The notes beneath the pieces were generated by a model. That model was not told the DNA's origin, did no database searches, and saw nothing but the letters and a program-made list of their open reading frames with translations. A DNA stretch of 64,000 bases from NCBI GenBank assembly GCA_963082875.1, contig OY720097.1:13338501-13402500 (forward strand). Direction: 5' to 3'. The position numbers and the translations under genes were made by a program. Source of the DNA: Corella eumyota (lineage: Eukaryota > Chordata > Ascidiacea > Phlebobranchia > Corellidae). Positions 11,992 to 24,863 of this stretch are shown here, piece after piece (the first letter of the stretch is position 1; each line of letters begins with the position of its first letter).

Positions 11992-14900
11992 AATTGAACT
12001 TGCAAATTAACAAGTATGTCTTTGCTGTTCACCAAATTTTATGTTAGCTACATTATACAAGTTAAACTTATATTTTTGGCTAAAACATAAAAAAGACCAA
12101 AGATGCGTATTATTTTTAAGTTATTGTGTGTTTAATAAGTTCATTGTACAAATAGTTGCCTATGGCCCGTACTGCAACCGTTCTGTTGAGATCAAACTTT
12201 TAAACCACGAATTAAATTGCCGCTTGGTGTCCGCCGAGGGTCATTTTTCGATAGAATTAATATTTCTTTTTCCTTCACCCTTCGCACTGCATAACTGAAT
12301 TTTTTTTTTAATATTTTTTTTTTAATATTTTTTCAAGAGTCATAAGTCTTTTACAATTTCAGATTGGCATGCTTTTATTTCCTCTTATTTATAAACGCGG
12401 ATGTTAAGTCAATACCCATGTTTCTAAGGCATTTACCTAAATGTTTTGTTTGTAATTTATTAAAGAATTTTTATATTTAATTAGCTGGTGCTCGTGTAAA
12501 AGTGTTGAACACTTAAAAAATATAGTTACATATAGTTACATGATTGTAAATAATTTATTCTTATTATTTGTTAATTTGATTAAGATAAGCTTTTGGTTAT
12601 TATATAGATAAACATAAGTTGTTGCCTTTTTCATATTAGGTCAATTTGTTTTAGCTTAAATTAAATGGGTATTACGTTTTCAATACTTTTATTTAAAAAA
12701 TTACATGATTTTAATTATTTTTTATTAGCTATCATTTACCTTTTATTTGTATTACAATACATTTCTAAAAGTTATATTTACAAGTTTAGATCCATGGAAT
12801 GTTTAACACTAAAATTTCTTTTTTTAAATACCAACAACTCGAGTCATGTATGTGTTTTAAAGTTTATTTGTTTTGTTAATGTGTGCGATTTTTTTGTTTA
12901 GCAATTACATACTTTATTCAGTTATAAATTAAGTTGCTAGCAAAATAGGGGTTCAAATCAAACAACACATTTATTTGCTAGTTGTTGTGGTACCCTTGAT
13001 AAATGGTGTAATTCGCCATACAGTTAGTTTCCTAATAGCGTATTTCACTTACGACGATAAAAATCGCTCGACAAAAAATGAGATCAAACACAGCGGACTG
13101 AAGAAGCGTGGATCGGTATTTAAACTGATAACAATTTTGTAAAAATAAGTTACAAAATGTCACTACAACAGATAAGGCCTTGGTTTAAAACATGCTCTGT
13201 TTTTTGGAAAGTTTTTTTTTTTTGTCAAAAAATACAAAAGACAAAATAATTTGCCACGACTTGGTTGTGTAGACGACCTTACCACATCGTGGATACAAAA
13301 ATATAATTTTTTTGAACTATTAAACTTTAATTTTTACCTTGAGTGTTGTTTTTAGTTGTAAATAGCCAACAAAAGTTATTGATTGACAATGTTTTAAGTT
13401 CACCTTACCTTGACCGTTTGGTATAAACATTTGTAATGGACTAACATTAAAAATTAAAATACCATTCAATCAATAAACTGAACAATTAAGGCAATTTGAC
13501 GTTATTTGCTCATTACTTAAAATGTACTTAAATTTGTAAGTTGTTTTCGTCTAATTCATTAAATGTATTTTAAACTTAATTATGTATGTCAAAAATTAAG
13601 TAAACAATTAGCTTTACAACATGATTTAAAAATATTAAACACAATTCTTTTGTTTCGATTTGCAAATTCGGAATTGCAATTAATGTTATAATCTTACTGA
13701 TACTTCCTATACATTTGGATACAACGCGGTCAACTCGAAAGGCGTAATATGATGTAATTTACGTGATTACAAAAGTCGATTTAAAGACAAAAGGTTCGTA
13801 ACAAAACAAGCGGAGATTTGCTTTAAAGTTCGACTTTCGATAATCGGTTTGATTTGTAAGCCTGGCTGGCAAACGCACGGACTTAAATGATGAAGTACAG
13901 AATTTTATTGACCGATTATCGATTAAAAAAATAAGTATGACCCATGAGAAGTTATTGGTATATTTGAATAAATATTCTATTGTTATATTCGGAAGTGCTA
14001 ACAATAGAATTAAAATTATTATATTACATTTTTTGATGCCGTTGTACTTTCTCTGGCAAGAATTTAATTTAAAAAGGTCGCCCTGATTTAAGGGCGGTCG
14101 ATCGAAATCAAAATCCCATCGTCCGTATGGCACTTTTTTTCGGTAGCATGCTTTTTAACGAAAACCATTCCCCAGCGGGTTGTATTAATTACGAAAAGCA
14201 CGCCAAACGCACCATAGCTTTGTTAATATGCCACACGGTTCAGCTACTGGTAAAAACCAACTTCGCGCAAGCCTGCATTTTTAACAGTTCTAAATTATTA
14301 CGAATTTGGGGATATTTTTGGGACTATTAAAACCCAACAGTGCGAACCATATTAACAGGTATTCATTGTGTTATAAAAAAAAAAGTTGCACCTCGTAAAC
14401 ATATGCTTGTTTACTTAAAACGAATCGGATTGCACATATGGCTTACCGAATGCAGTACTTTTGTTTTTAAAGCGCGATTCCTAAATTGCTCATTACTGTT
14501 ATAAAGTAGTGTACCTATGACTCGTAAACTCAGCTCAATACCTAATCCTTATTGTAATCGAGACTCACCGGTCATTAGTTGATATGTTATACAACAACAA
14601 CACATGTTTACATAATATTTAACAGTCCTGTGCATTAATTATGTATTTGCAAGCATTTGTTACTAATAGCGTTAATTGCATCGTGTCGTAAAATCATGCT
14701 GTTAATAATTATAATACCTTTCAACCTGTGAAAATATGTAAATAATACCCAACGTTGAATTGTTTTGTTTACGATAATAACCACAACTAAACACATCAAG
14801 TATTAAAATAACACATGCAATGAATTCACCAACAGTTTTATTAAATTGCTAATTATTATAACATTGTATAAAACAACTCAAGTAATTGTCTAGATATCTT

Positions 14901-17900
14901 CAGTAGCTGGACTCATTAATTCTTTAAGTATTAAAGCATCCAATAGGGTAATATGCAGATAACATTACCACGCGGGTATTATAATAGAATGATATCAAAT
15001 AAAACTACCTAATTACATACTTTTAATCTTTTAAATCTCATTACAAATTAAAGACTATGGCTGTTATGAGAATTAGCGGGATATCAACTGCAGTTTATTT
15101 TATTATCTTTTTAAATATTTTTGTTGATTATCGTTTCACAATACACAAAATTTGAATTATTTTTATTTTTGTAGCCCATATCACATATGCAGCAACGGCG
15201 GTGTATTATAAAAAGTAGGTCAAGGCCAGGTTGATTAACCGTAACAGATTTGTCTGGCTCTGACGACCCGTTGAACTGTGTTAACTTTTGGCTTTGAAGT
15301 AAGTAGAAGGCTGAAAGTGTGCGAGGCAACAATGGAATAGAAGTCACCGTTGCCTCCCTCGCCCTGCTGGATACTGTCTGCGCGCGACTCTTTTGTACGA
15401 AGATCTGCGGTCATAATTAAGCTTGTGCTAAATGCGAGCTAAAGAAGCAAGCCCATTTTAAATCAGAATTTCCAAACTCTTTTGTTGTAGCTAGCAGGCA
15501 CGCGACGAAGTGTGTCAAAAGTTAAAAGCCTATTTGTTACGCTTACGTTTGCCACAATGGAATTTTTATTTTCTCTAAGTATGCTTTAAAATACGTGCTT
15601 TCCACTAGCCATTTTATTTTTGTCGGCACAGTTTTAATACATAGGACAATGGTGGTTACATTTTGGGAACGTTAAATTTATATCACTTCGATATAAAAAA
15701 AATTTAAGACGATTTAACCTTATGCCATATGTCAATGTCGATGGTATCTTATCATGCCCGATATTAATTTATGTCGAACCCGAATCTCGCGGGAGAGGAC
15801 CATGTTAATGCGATCTCAACATTAAAGTATTATCCCATACTCTAAATAACGTGCATGATTGACAACCAATGCACATTGATTGCACTTATTTCTAATAATA
15901 AATTAATACTGCGGATTGACCATTTGAATGTGTTTTTAATCTGAATAATAATGTTATTAAAATTATAATTTTTTGTGGATTGGTTATTATGTATTTTACC
16001 AAAAACTACAGTTAAAAATGTTTCCTTTAAAAACGGATTTTTTTTTACAAAACTGTTATTTGGGTATGTCTTACAGTTAATACCAGTCTTATCTAATATT
16101 CTATTTGCATTTATGGAATATAAATTTAGTTTTTTATCGTGGGATTATGGTTATTATACGCGATTTTTAATCTGTAACATATTCGCATATGATCTGTGGG
16201 AATTTCTCGTTTTCCCACTCGTTTTAATTTGACTTCGATGTTTACTCAAACTTGTTTCATATCCGAATTTGCGACGATGTATCTATGGTCTTGGTGGATT
16301 AGCACAGTTTTTGCGAATTTATTTAAACAACGAAATTTTAGTTAACGTCGTCGTTTTTGTGGCTCTATAATCTCGGAAGCGTATAACAATAACGAGTGCA
16401 AGTGCAAATACAATATGTGGGAAAAATTGTAAGAGATATTTCTACTGTGGGGTTCCAATCGTAAATAAACTGTTTAAGTAATTTTAAATTTTGAATAACT
16501 AAACTTCTTATCAAATTATTGAGAAATAAATTAAGTTTGTAAATTTAAAGTTTTAATTTAGTATTTGTTTTTATTTTTGATGCATTAAAAATACTCATTT
16601 ATCGTAATTCCTTTTAAAAACCTTTTAAGCGCTTTTTAAAATGAATCGTTCAATTTTCGTGTGTCAAGAAGATTAAAAGGCAAAAAATCGAACGCGTTTT
16701 TAATTGCGTAATATGAAATAGTGAGAGTGGCTCACAATACCCGACCTCCCGTCATGACAACATGATGCGATAATTAGCAATACGTCATCGTGAGAAGAGT
16801 TCTGTGAGAATATCACATGAGAACACAAAAAGTATTTTTAAATAACAATATAAAAATCACAAAAAAATAAGGCAATTTTAGGGTAAAAACATGCAACAAT
16901 AAATATGTTAAACAACACTTTAAATTTTTAGTTTAATGTTTGTGTTTTTGTTTGTTTGTTTTACCAAACTCACGTCAGTCTAAGTTCACACAATCAAATT
17001 AGTTTAATGAGTTGTCACTGATGCGCGTAAAACAAGCCATTTAAAATCTATTTACCGTAGTTAGTAAAACTTTGCTTGTATAGTAAGAGTTTGTATCACA
17101 AATTTGCATTCATTGTTTAAGCTCTCGCCGCGAAGCGGGGAGGCGCTTGTTTTTCGTTCGCCTGACTGCTTGATTTTCAACCTTATTGCATAAATGGGTC
17201 ACGAGAGAAATCTTCAAATTAATTAACCACAGATAACTACAAATCCGCTTTACTCTAATTTTTGTTTTACTTTCGGAAAATCGCAATTTACAAGTTTTGG
17301 TTTAATTGAATATAAACATTGCCAATATAATATTTATGTATTTAAAATTGTAAAAATCTACAAAAGGCAAACTTGATATTTTGAATTTTATGTTTTCATA
17401 TTTTAATATGTACAGTCCAGTGTTTAGTGAACCGTATGTAATATACTTTCCTGTTATGTTTGCGCTTGACCTAATTTAACCACAATCCACATAATATTAA
17501 CCAATACACTCGGTATTACAATAAGAATAATTAAAAAGCATTTGTGTGGAAGGAATTGAAAAAATAATTATTTTTTCTCCAAACACATAAAATACTCATA
17601 TATTTTTTTGATTAAAAAAAAAAGATATTATGGGGGTTTCTCAATATTAACGCTTTTGGGCCATTTTGTAACATTGTATAATATTCTTATCGATTATAAT
17701 GTAACAAGGAACTACTCTTTGGGTAAATATTAAAAGCAGTAAACGTTTCATTATCGGATATTTGCAGGATCGATTTTTTTCATTTAAACAACAATGTGAA
17801 GCCGAATATCACCAGGCCCATGACGTCATGTTTGATAATAAATATTTGTCAGAAATTCTTGCGCAAGAAAATCACCCTAAAATAAAAATTGGGAATAATA

Positions 17901-19775
17901 TTGACCGTTAAAATCGTAGCTATGGTATTAAACCATTAAGCAAAAAAAACAGACTTTGGAATAATTTATTTTTAGCTGTTAACATGCTTTTAAGATGTGC
18001 CAATGCTACGAATGTTATCTGGTTAGACGAAATTTGTTATCTTCCTTTTTGCTACATGTTTTCAGGTCATAAATCTGAAAACTGTTCATTCGAAAGATTT
18101 TGTATAACCGTTATATGTAATTTGCCTTTGTCTCGAAAAATCCAAAATCGATTTTTAATTTTGGCCGTGAAATTTTGTGCTTTTTCTTTCCGTTGCACTT
18201 CCCCAGTAAACCGCTTGATTAATTATTAAAGGCGACCTACTCTCAATATTAAAATCCAACATTTTGGCCCGAGTGGGATTTACCGAAAAAAATTTTGCGC
18301 GCATAAAAAATAAACAAAAAATTAATTTCCTTACGTCAAGTGCCTGTTTAAGTATTTCAATAAACAACAGAAATAAATTAAAAAACGAAGCGTTTCCGCC
18401 ACATTGTTAGCACTTGCTTAGCGCTTAAGCTAAACAAACAACATGCTATAGGGAGAAATAAGAGTACATATATACGGCACGCGTCGAAAGCGCGACCGCA
18501 GTGCGACCTCGGTTCAATTGATAAAACAGCGTAACGGTCACCCCAATGTTTTATAACACTTGTAATATTCTCTAGCAAACAAAATGTTTTTGGTTCCTTG
18601 AGACACATATACCAGGTGCGAATTTTCATCCCGTTAAAATAAGGATAATTACTTTTTAATGTAATAAAATACTAGCTTATTTAAGTGCATTTTAAGTTTG
18701 GTATAAGAGTTGAATATGTTATATGTAAGTGATGCTAAAACGCTATTTTTAAACTCGGCTAAAGTCGTAATTTTTATATTATTCATTATGCGAATTTTAA
18801 CTTTATTTTAGTGTATTCGTCAAGCGTAGTTGATTTGATTATGGAACACGAAATTGCACTCAGGCTACTCTGTTTTAAAAGGTTTATTAAAGAACAAAAT
18901 TTGACAATAGCGAACCGACTAATTCTAAATTCAATTTGTAGGTGGGGACCTCCGGAATTTATTATAATACAATTTGTTTTATTTCTATGCAGCATTGATG
19001 CATGCGTGATCATCCACATTCACTCGTATCTCGTACACTTAGCGTTTTAAAAATGTTTAAAGGGCCGACGCCGTAAGGGCTTACTATAATATCCATGGAG
19101 ATGAATTGGTCTCCCGTCGACTTGGCGGTCCGGGTGGGACCAGAATCGACTCGGAGTGCACTCGCAAGCGCATAAACTGTGTTCAGACGTCGAAAAAAGA
19201 AGATTAAGCCACGTAGACAATTGGATTTTTTTCGGAAAGAAGCTTTGAAGTTTGAAATGGTGTTTAAAAGGATATGTGCCACGCGACCAGTTTGAAAATA
19301 AATTTTATTTATGGAAAAGCATTTTAAATGGATGCGTCATTTATCAAACCAGTTTGATGTAAATAAAAATAACCTTAGCCCACAGATTTCCGTTTTTAAC
19401 AATTTGTATATAAAACTAAACTTTAAAAACAATTTTTAGACTGCTGTTGTGATTAATTTTAATGGAAATGTTTACTAAAACCACTTTTTTAATATATATG
19501 AAACAACAAATATTTATTGCAAAATATTTTATTTTATAATTTAAATATTAAATATCAAATACTTTCGGCAGTTATACAAAAAATTGGCACAGTTAATTAT
19601 GAAAGGCAGTGTAAAAAACATTTACAAATATATGTCACAATATTGCTTTGGAATTATTTTGTTAAAAAATCCACGCAAGTCCAGTTTGTTGTGTTGTAAA
19701 AGAATTGTGATAATGAGATGATAAATAGAAAATGTAGACATAAGAAAGTTCAATAAATAAACAAAAAAATATAGT
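11992..19775. other. 7.8-kb gene desert downstream of Neurogenin
   Basis: No exon with family resemblance was found. The region is AT-rich with islets of higher G+C at about 12160-12300, 15180-15560, 17110-17165, 18380-18640 and 19050-19290. The islets carry short open frames on both strands without recognisable motifs, so I treat them as candidate regulatory elements, perhaps for Neurogenin, whose 3' end abuts this stretch. A small hairpin (CTCGCCGC, GAA loop, GCGGGGAG) lies at about 17123-17141. Inverted GTGGGAA/TTCCCAC sites lie at 16196-16218. Confidence 0.45.
16196..16218. promoter_or_regulatory. Inverted pair of RBPJ/Su(H)-type sites
   Basis: GTGGGAA at 16196-16202 and TTCCCAC at 16212-16218 face each other with a 9-base spacer. 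GTGGGAA is the core site of the Notch effector RBPJ. Classical paired sites have a longer spacer (about 15-17 bases), so this is only a weak match to that arrangement. A further GTGGGAA lies at 16427-16433. The nearest Notch-responsive candidate is Neurogenin, 3.5 kb away. Confidence 0.25.
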
Positions 19776-21398
19776 TTATCGCATTGCGTTTAAAGAATAA
19801 TGTGGTACAGTCAAGTTGCTGGACGACATGCCGAAAGGTTGGTGTGGTTTTTGCGGGCTGTTAAACGGAGAAGAGCCGCAAAGACTGCCCGAATCGCTTG
19901 GGGTAAGTGGCATGCCATACGTTGAATAACCAGGCTGAAACGTACTAAAAGCCTCTAAATTGCCTGGGCTTGGACAGTGAGGTGATTTGGCAGAAAATGG
20001 CGGCGTTATGGGAGTTAGATATTGCGAGTTGTGCATATTTGAGTGTCCAAGCGTAATCGGGGATGGAACGTTGCGTCGCATTTGCAATGTGTTGTTAAAG
20101 TCCGTAACGCCGAGCGAAGAAGCAGGCAATGACATGTTTCCATTTACGCAGTTTAAATTGTTGTTGTTATTGCTGTTGGCTTGTGAGAAATATGCGTTTG
20201 CTTTGGAAGTGGCGTCCTCGCTAACATTGTCGAACTCGGATGAAGACAAACAAAATGGTTCCTGAATATTATCTAGATCGGCCAAACACCCAGAAAGGTC
20301 TTGCAGACCAATCAATGGTGCTGACATTTCAATAGGCTGAGGTTGCTGTTGAAAGTTAGCCTTTGGTTCCTGTTCGGTGTTGAAATATTGTACCGCTTCT
20401 GTTTCAGTGGGATAGGTGTAATTTGATGGGTATGAAGAATCTGGCGTGGTCATTTTGTCCGAAGTAGGGCATTTAAATAAGAAGCCAGGATCGGTCGTTA
20501 CCGACTGCAACATATTTTCATCAAATTGAGGTTGACCTTCTGCAGCCAAGGCCGACATCATATTTTGCGCCGCAAGTTTAGCATCTAAGAAAATAATAAT
20601 TCTGGTTTAGAATATGTTAACAAATGTAAAAGGTTTCCATTTATGTTAAATAATATGTTTTTAAGTTTTAGTTAAAATAAAATAAAATTAGTTCTCACCA
20701 GCATGATTTCCAGCTGTTCCTTTCTTCAACATTTCGCTGAGGCACCAAATGTAATTATAAGCAAATCGTAAAGTTTCAATCTTGGTCAGTTTTGTTTCAT
20801 CAGGGTAAGTTGGTAAAACATGTCTAAAATCAAATTTTAAGTTTAAAAAATGAAAACTAATTTTCAGAAAAAACAGTTTATAGAATTATTTACTATTCAA
20901 AAATCAAAGCATGTTAAAAAAAAAATTTTAAATTTACAAAACTAACCTCAAGTTTTCTAAGGCATCATTTAAGCCATGCATTCGATTTCTTTCACGATCA
21001 TTTGCTTTGGATCGTCGGATTTTTTTCAATTTGTTGGTGGTCACCGGACTGCGTTCTCTTCTTCTTTTCTTTTTTGGCTTTTCAATTTTAGCTTCGCTTT
21101 TAGCATTGCTGTTGTTATTTGCATTAGCCTCTGAGTATATCTATAAAATCAAAATTTATTCTATTTAAACTGCCATTTAAAAAAAAATTCGACTAAAACT
21201 GTCATTTAAAAAAATAGAAACTATATATTTTTATTTTTAAATTTTAATTAATCTTACCATTTGATTTAGTGATGTTGCTTCGGTTGGAAAATGTATTTCG
21301 TTGCTGTTCGAAATTTCACTAGCACCAGTTTGTTGCTGGCTCACTACTGCGTAGTTTTGGTATTCCTGGTCCACTGTATTTGCGGAGAAGTTCAACAT
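19776..21398 (-). CDS. NEUROG: Neurogenin-family bHLH transcription factor (four exons)
   Basis: Exons 21398-21258, 21140-20947, 20823-20699 and 20584-19776 on the minus strand join in frame to 422 residues. The bHLH spans roughly residues 80-135. The basic region reads [20 protein letters not shown] and helix 2 contains [19 protein letters not shown], the Neurogenin signature, with introns after the basic/helix 1 part and at the end of helix 2. Upstream is a Lys/Arg-rich stretch (KKKRRRER). The C-terminal 270 residues, mostly one exon, are rich in Ser, Pro, Asn and Gln and likely hold activation sequences. They end in [12 protein letters not shown], resembling tails of NeuroD/Neurogenin relatives. 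It would bind E-boxes with an E-protein partner and promote neuronal fate. The start is the first ATG of the open frame, preceded by an AG acceptor at 21434-21433. Assignment to Neurogenin rather than NeuroD or Atonal rests on the basic region and helix 2. Confidence 0.93.
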
Positions 21399-23733
21399 CT
21401 TCTATTCTTTATTTTAAATATTTATAAAAAATCTAAGAAAAAATAATAAAATGTTTATTTTGGTGCTACCAATTTTAAAATACTTCTTATTTTCATAAAC
21501 TTTTTTTGATAAACTTCTGATCTATTGACGCATCTGCGCTAGCGAGCCAACTGAATCGGGAGAAACTCAAATTCCCGAATGATGCCATATGGAATAATCG
21601 ATCGAGCTATATAAGGGAGAGAAATCAATGAGAAAAAAATAAATAAAAAGCCCAGACAAAAAAAAGAAAAAGGCGAGCGCGGGATTGCGACTCTCCGGCT
21701 TTCGTAGAGAAATCTTCTCAAGAGCCCGTTTTGCATTTGAAATCTACGCGCAACGGTATGGGATGCACAAACTAGACTGCAATGCAAACATAGCGAACAA
21801 TGGACAAAATGATCCGGTTCCGTCTGTATAGATAATTTTCCGACTCGTCGATTTTGATATTTTAGAGGCCACGCTGATAGTTGCTTATTTGCATAACGAC
21901 TGATTACAAAGGCATCAAGTCAGTGGCGGTGTGCCTAAAATACAACACGGTCGCTAGTCACTAACTTTCCCATGAACTTGATTAACTTAATTTGAGAATT
22001 AAATAGCAAAGTATAACATATTGTTTATTATATTAAGATGGCATTATAATTTTCTTACAACTCTAGCAAAAATAGATCAAATTAAATTTTAATAAAATTT
22101 ATTTGTGAACAAAACCTTTTTTAATATAAAAGTTGCATTTTGTTTTATACCATTTTTTTATTTCATAAAGTTGATTCACGAAAAAATTTTAAATTAAAAA
22201 AATAACTAAACAAGTAAAAGCCTAATTATCACAATTCTTTGTGTTATTTTTGGTTTAAAGTAAAGTTTCGTTTATTTCAAAAACAAATAAAATTGTTTTA
22301 GTAAGTATAGTTTAACAGCTACAATGAAAGCATAACTTTCAAGTAAGGTGACCATAATCGGATAATGCTTTGTGTTTTAATCTATAGTATTAAACGTTTG
22401 ATGCTTACTACTATTGTTTACCTATTACATCCGACGTCTATTGATAGAACGCACAACTTTGATGATATTGTAATTACTTATATGTGAAACGATAATCATT
22501 AAAAGTTCACTTTTCTGATAATGATGCATTTGGTAAAGCTCGTCATTACGTGAACAATGCATTGAACCAATATGTTTTCCGGGCGGTGTAATTAGATATT
22601 TCCTAAATTCCATGAAATTTTATACAACTAAAACTTTGTTTGTTTATTTGTATTAATTAAGAAAATATATACACATGTTATGTAAATAGTTTTTTCAGAC
22701 AAATTTACGTAAATAATTTTCTCGGAGAAAGTTTAAGAAATAAACAAGTTTTAAGCGATCATCAACTTTTATGTTATTAAATTTTTTGTTTCCAAAAAAG
22801 CTTTATATAAAAGGATTTAAAATAGGTTTCATATAAATGTAGTTCGTTAAGGTGGCCTATTTTTTTAAGATCTCTTTTTGCCAGACGCCAACGTGTTCCC
22901 TAAATATTTACATGTCAATCTCATTATATATTAATATTCAGCCTACAAGAAATTTTGTAAGTTTTTGGCTAACTGGTTAACACCAGGTGCTGCACGCGTC
23001 ACACATTTTGTGGTTGTTTGATAAGGTTATTGGATGGATATAATCAAATCGATCTATATTTTGGCTATGAATTATTGTCACTAAAATTAAAAATTACTGT
23101 CTTTGCAAATACGCAAAACGATTTATATTGTTTTACAAATGTCGGCCTCTTTTGCTTGGGAAAATCCTAATTTTAAAAAATCGATAAAATGTATTTTGAC
23201 ATTGGGCTATTGTTAAAATTAATGTAAATCCTAGATTATTTTTTTCGGAAACGGATTATCGACGAAAATATGTTATTGTCGTAATGACTTTACTGCATTA
23301 ACTGACTTTACGTACTTACTACTCTTGATCTTGATTTCCGTTTGGATTTATTTAAAATTATTAAAATTTCGACAAATAGTTATGTGCTGGGTTTGTAAAT
23401 AAAAATAAGTTAGTGAAAGGGGGTATATTTTTTTTAAGTTTGTAAATACATATATATTTTTTTAAAAACCGTACCAACGTTGCATTTATTTGTATTTATA
23501 AAGACGATTACAATTTCCTACAGTAATAATTATTTAAAAATAGGCCTAAAAATAATTATGGCATAAAAAATTGATAAATAATAAAGTGTTTGTTTTAATA
23601 TTAGTTTATTGATTTTTTGTAATGTTGTTAATAAATAATTAAATATAATAAGGATCATTGCCGGAGGCACGGTATAAACAGTTTAATAATGAGCCATGGC
23701 CATATAGTTGCTATTTAGCGCTGTGATATCGTC
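21399..23733. promoter_or_regulatory. Neurogenin 5' flank
   Basis: About 2.3 kb between the Neurogenin start and the tRNA gene. Read on the minus strand, a pyrimidine-rich acceptor (TTTTTTCTTAG, AG at 21434-21433) lies 35 bases before the ATG and could be a 5' UTR or spliced-leader acceptor. A possible TATA element (TTATATAG on the minus strand) lies near 21608-21615 next to a more G+C-rich patch at 21535-21980. The rest is AT-rich with no gene. The promoter placement is tentative. Confidence 0.35.
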
Positions 23734-23806
23734 GGCCGCATGGCCTAATGGATAAGGCGTCTGACTTCGAATCAGAAGATTGGGGGTTCGAGTCCCTCTG
23801 TGGTCA
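23734..23806 (+). tRNA. tRNA-Arg, anticodon TCG
   Basis: A complete 73-base cloverleaf without intron. Acceptor stem GGCCGCA (23734-23740) pairs with TGTGGTC (23799-23805), allowing two G-T pairs, followed by discriminator A. D stem GCC/GGC, anticodon stem TCTGA (23760-23764)/TCAGA (23772-23776), loop CTTCGAA with anticodon TCG at 23767-23769, variable loop of five, T stem GGGGG/CCCTC with loop TTCGAGT. The internal A and B boxes (TGGCCTAATGG and GGTTCGAGTCC) are intact and a run of T follows at once, so it should be transcribed by RNA polymerase III. Confidence 0.97.
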
Positions 23807-23814
23807 TTTTTTTT
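23807..23814 (+). terminator. Pol III terminator of tRNA-Arg
   Basis: Eight consecutive T directly after the discriminator base, the standard RNA polymerase III stop signal. Confidence 0.85.
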
Positions 23815-24471
23815 AAATTAGCATTTTAAAATGCTTAGCTCAAACATATTTGCAATTTAATTAATGCAAACGTTAAAAATAATTTAGGAGCTTATTACTG
23901 GAGAGGTTTATTTTTTAATGGTTTTAGCTAATTTTGTAATTGAATAATTGTTTATAAAGAGTCTGTTTATTTACATTTTTAAAAGAATGTTGTTTTGTCG
24001 TATAAACTAATTTGATAATGATTTGATAAAAGCAAACAACTTAAGTTATCATTCATTTCTGACGTTGTGTTAAACATTGTGGATCTTTTTGCTGTCTTTT
24101 AGAACCATAAAACTAATTATTAAAGTCAGAAAGTTGTAAAATATCTTTAGTCAGTTTTTGTTGTAAGTTTTTAATGAACAAAAACAAACCAACTGACAAA
24201 GAAATGACATTCACATACAACATATGTCAAAAGTAAAAAAATTAAAAATGAAAAAATGTAAATGGTGCATCATATGGTTAAAAATATGGGTAGATGGGTT
24301 GTATACCAGCTTTTTTTATAATTTATATATCACCATATCACCATTTATTGTTTTTTATTAATAAAAATGTGAATATTGCAACTGTGGCAACCTCGCAAAA
24401 ACTTTCATAAACAATTTGAAAAGCTATTTGTAAATGAAAAATTCCAATTATTTTTTAATGTTAATTTCCTG
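23815..24471. other. AT-rich spacer between tRNA-Arg and the SINE
   Basis: About 650 bases with no recognisable gene, exon or repeat boundary. Confidence 0.5.
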
Positions 24472-24740
24472 AAGCGTGGTGTAGTGGTCAAAACACTTGG
24501 CTTCATTACATGTTACATGAGGTTCTGTGTTTGATCCCCACTGCTCTCATGCTGTGGTACTCTCAAGTAAGACGCTATAAATGATGAACCACTGCTAAGT
24601 CAATACTTAATTATCAGGCATTTATGATCTATAACATTCCAAACTGCCAATGGCAACTTGAGGCTGGGTTGGGGTAACTGATGTTACTCTTTGTTCAGGT
24701 CATAAAGCCGACCTTTCATCGAGGATAAATAAATATGTAA
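24472..24740 (+). repeat. tRNA-derived SINE, near full length
   Basis: The head has an A-box-like TGGTGTAGTGGTCAAAAC and, after a spacer, a B-box-like GTGTTTGATCCCC, so it looks tRNA-derived. The body shares ordered blocks with the copies at 7805-8050 and 28981-29249: CACTGCTCTCATGCTGTGG, CATTCCAAACTGCC, GGCAACTTGAGGC and GTAACTGATGTTACTCTTTG. The tail is A-rich (ATAAATAAATATGTAAAAAG). It ends about 110 bases before the first AG acceptor and 123 bases before the start codon of GTF3C1, in the same direction. Confidence 0.85.
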
Positions 24741-24863
24741 AAAGAATTGCAGTTAGGTGTTTGATCCATTGCTCTTTGAATTGAAATGCAAAGCTTTTTA
24801 TTAATTGTTCTGTTTTAGAACTATGACTTAACAGCTCTTACTTTTATAGATATATACATAAAA

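Noticed and set aside
12041-12298. Open frame downstream of the coiled-coil gene
   Set aside because: Mostly AT-driven hydrophobic sequence with no family resemblance and no in-frame splice from the preceding exon.
17123-17141. G+C-rich hairpin as a microRNA or terminator
   Set aside because: The stem is only about eight pairs with a mismatch and a three-base loop, far too short for a microRNA precursor.
19010-19282. 90-codon open frame on the minus strand near Neurogenin
   Set aside because: No known motif, not bounded by good splice sites; overlapping frames on the other strand are equally long.
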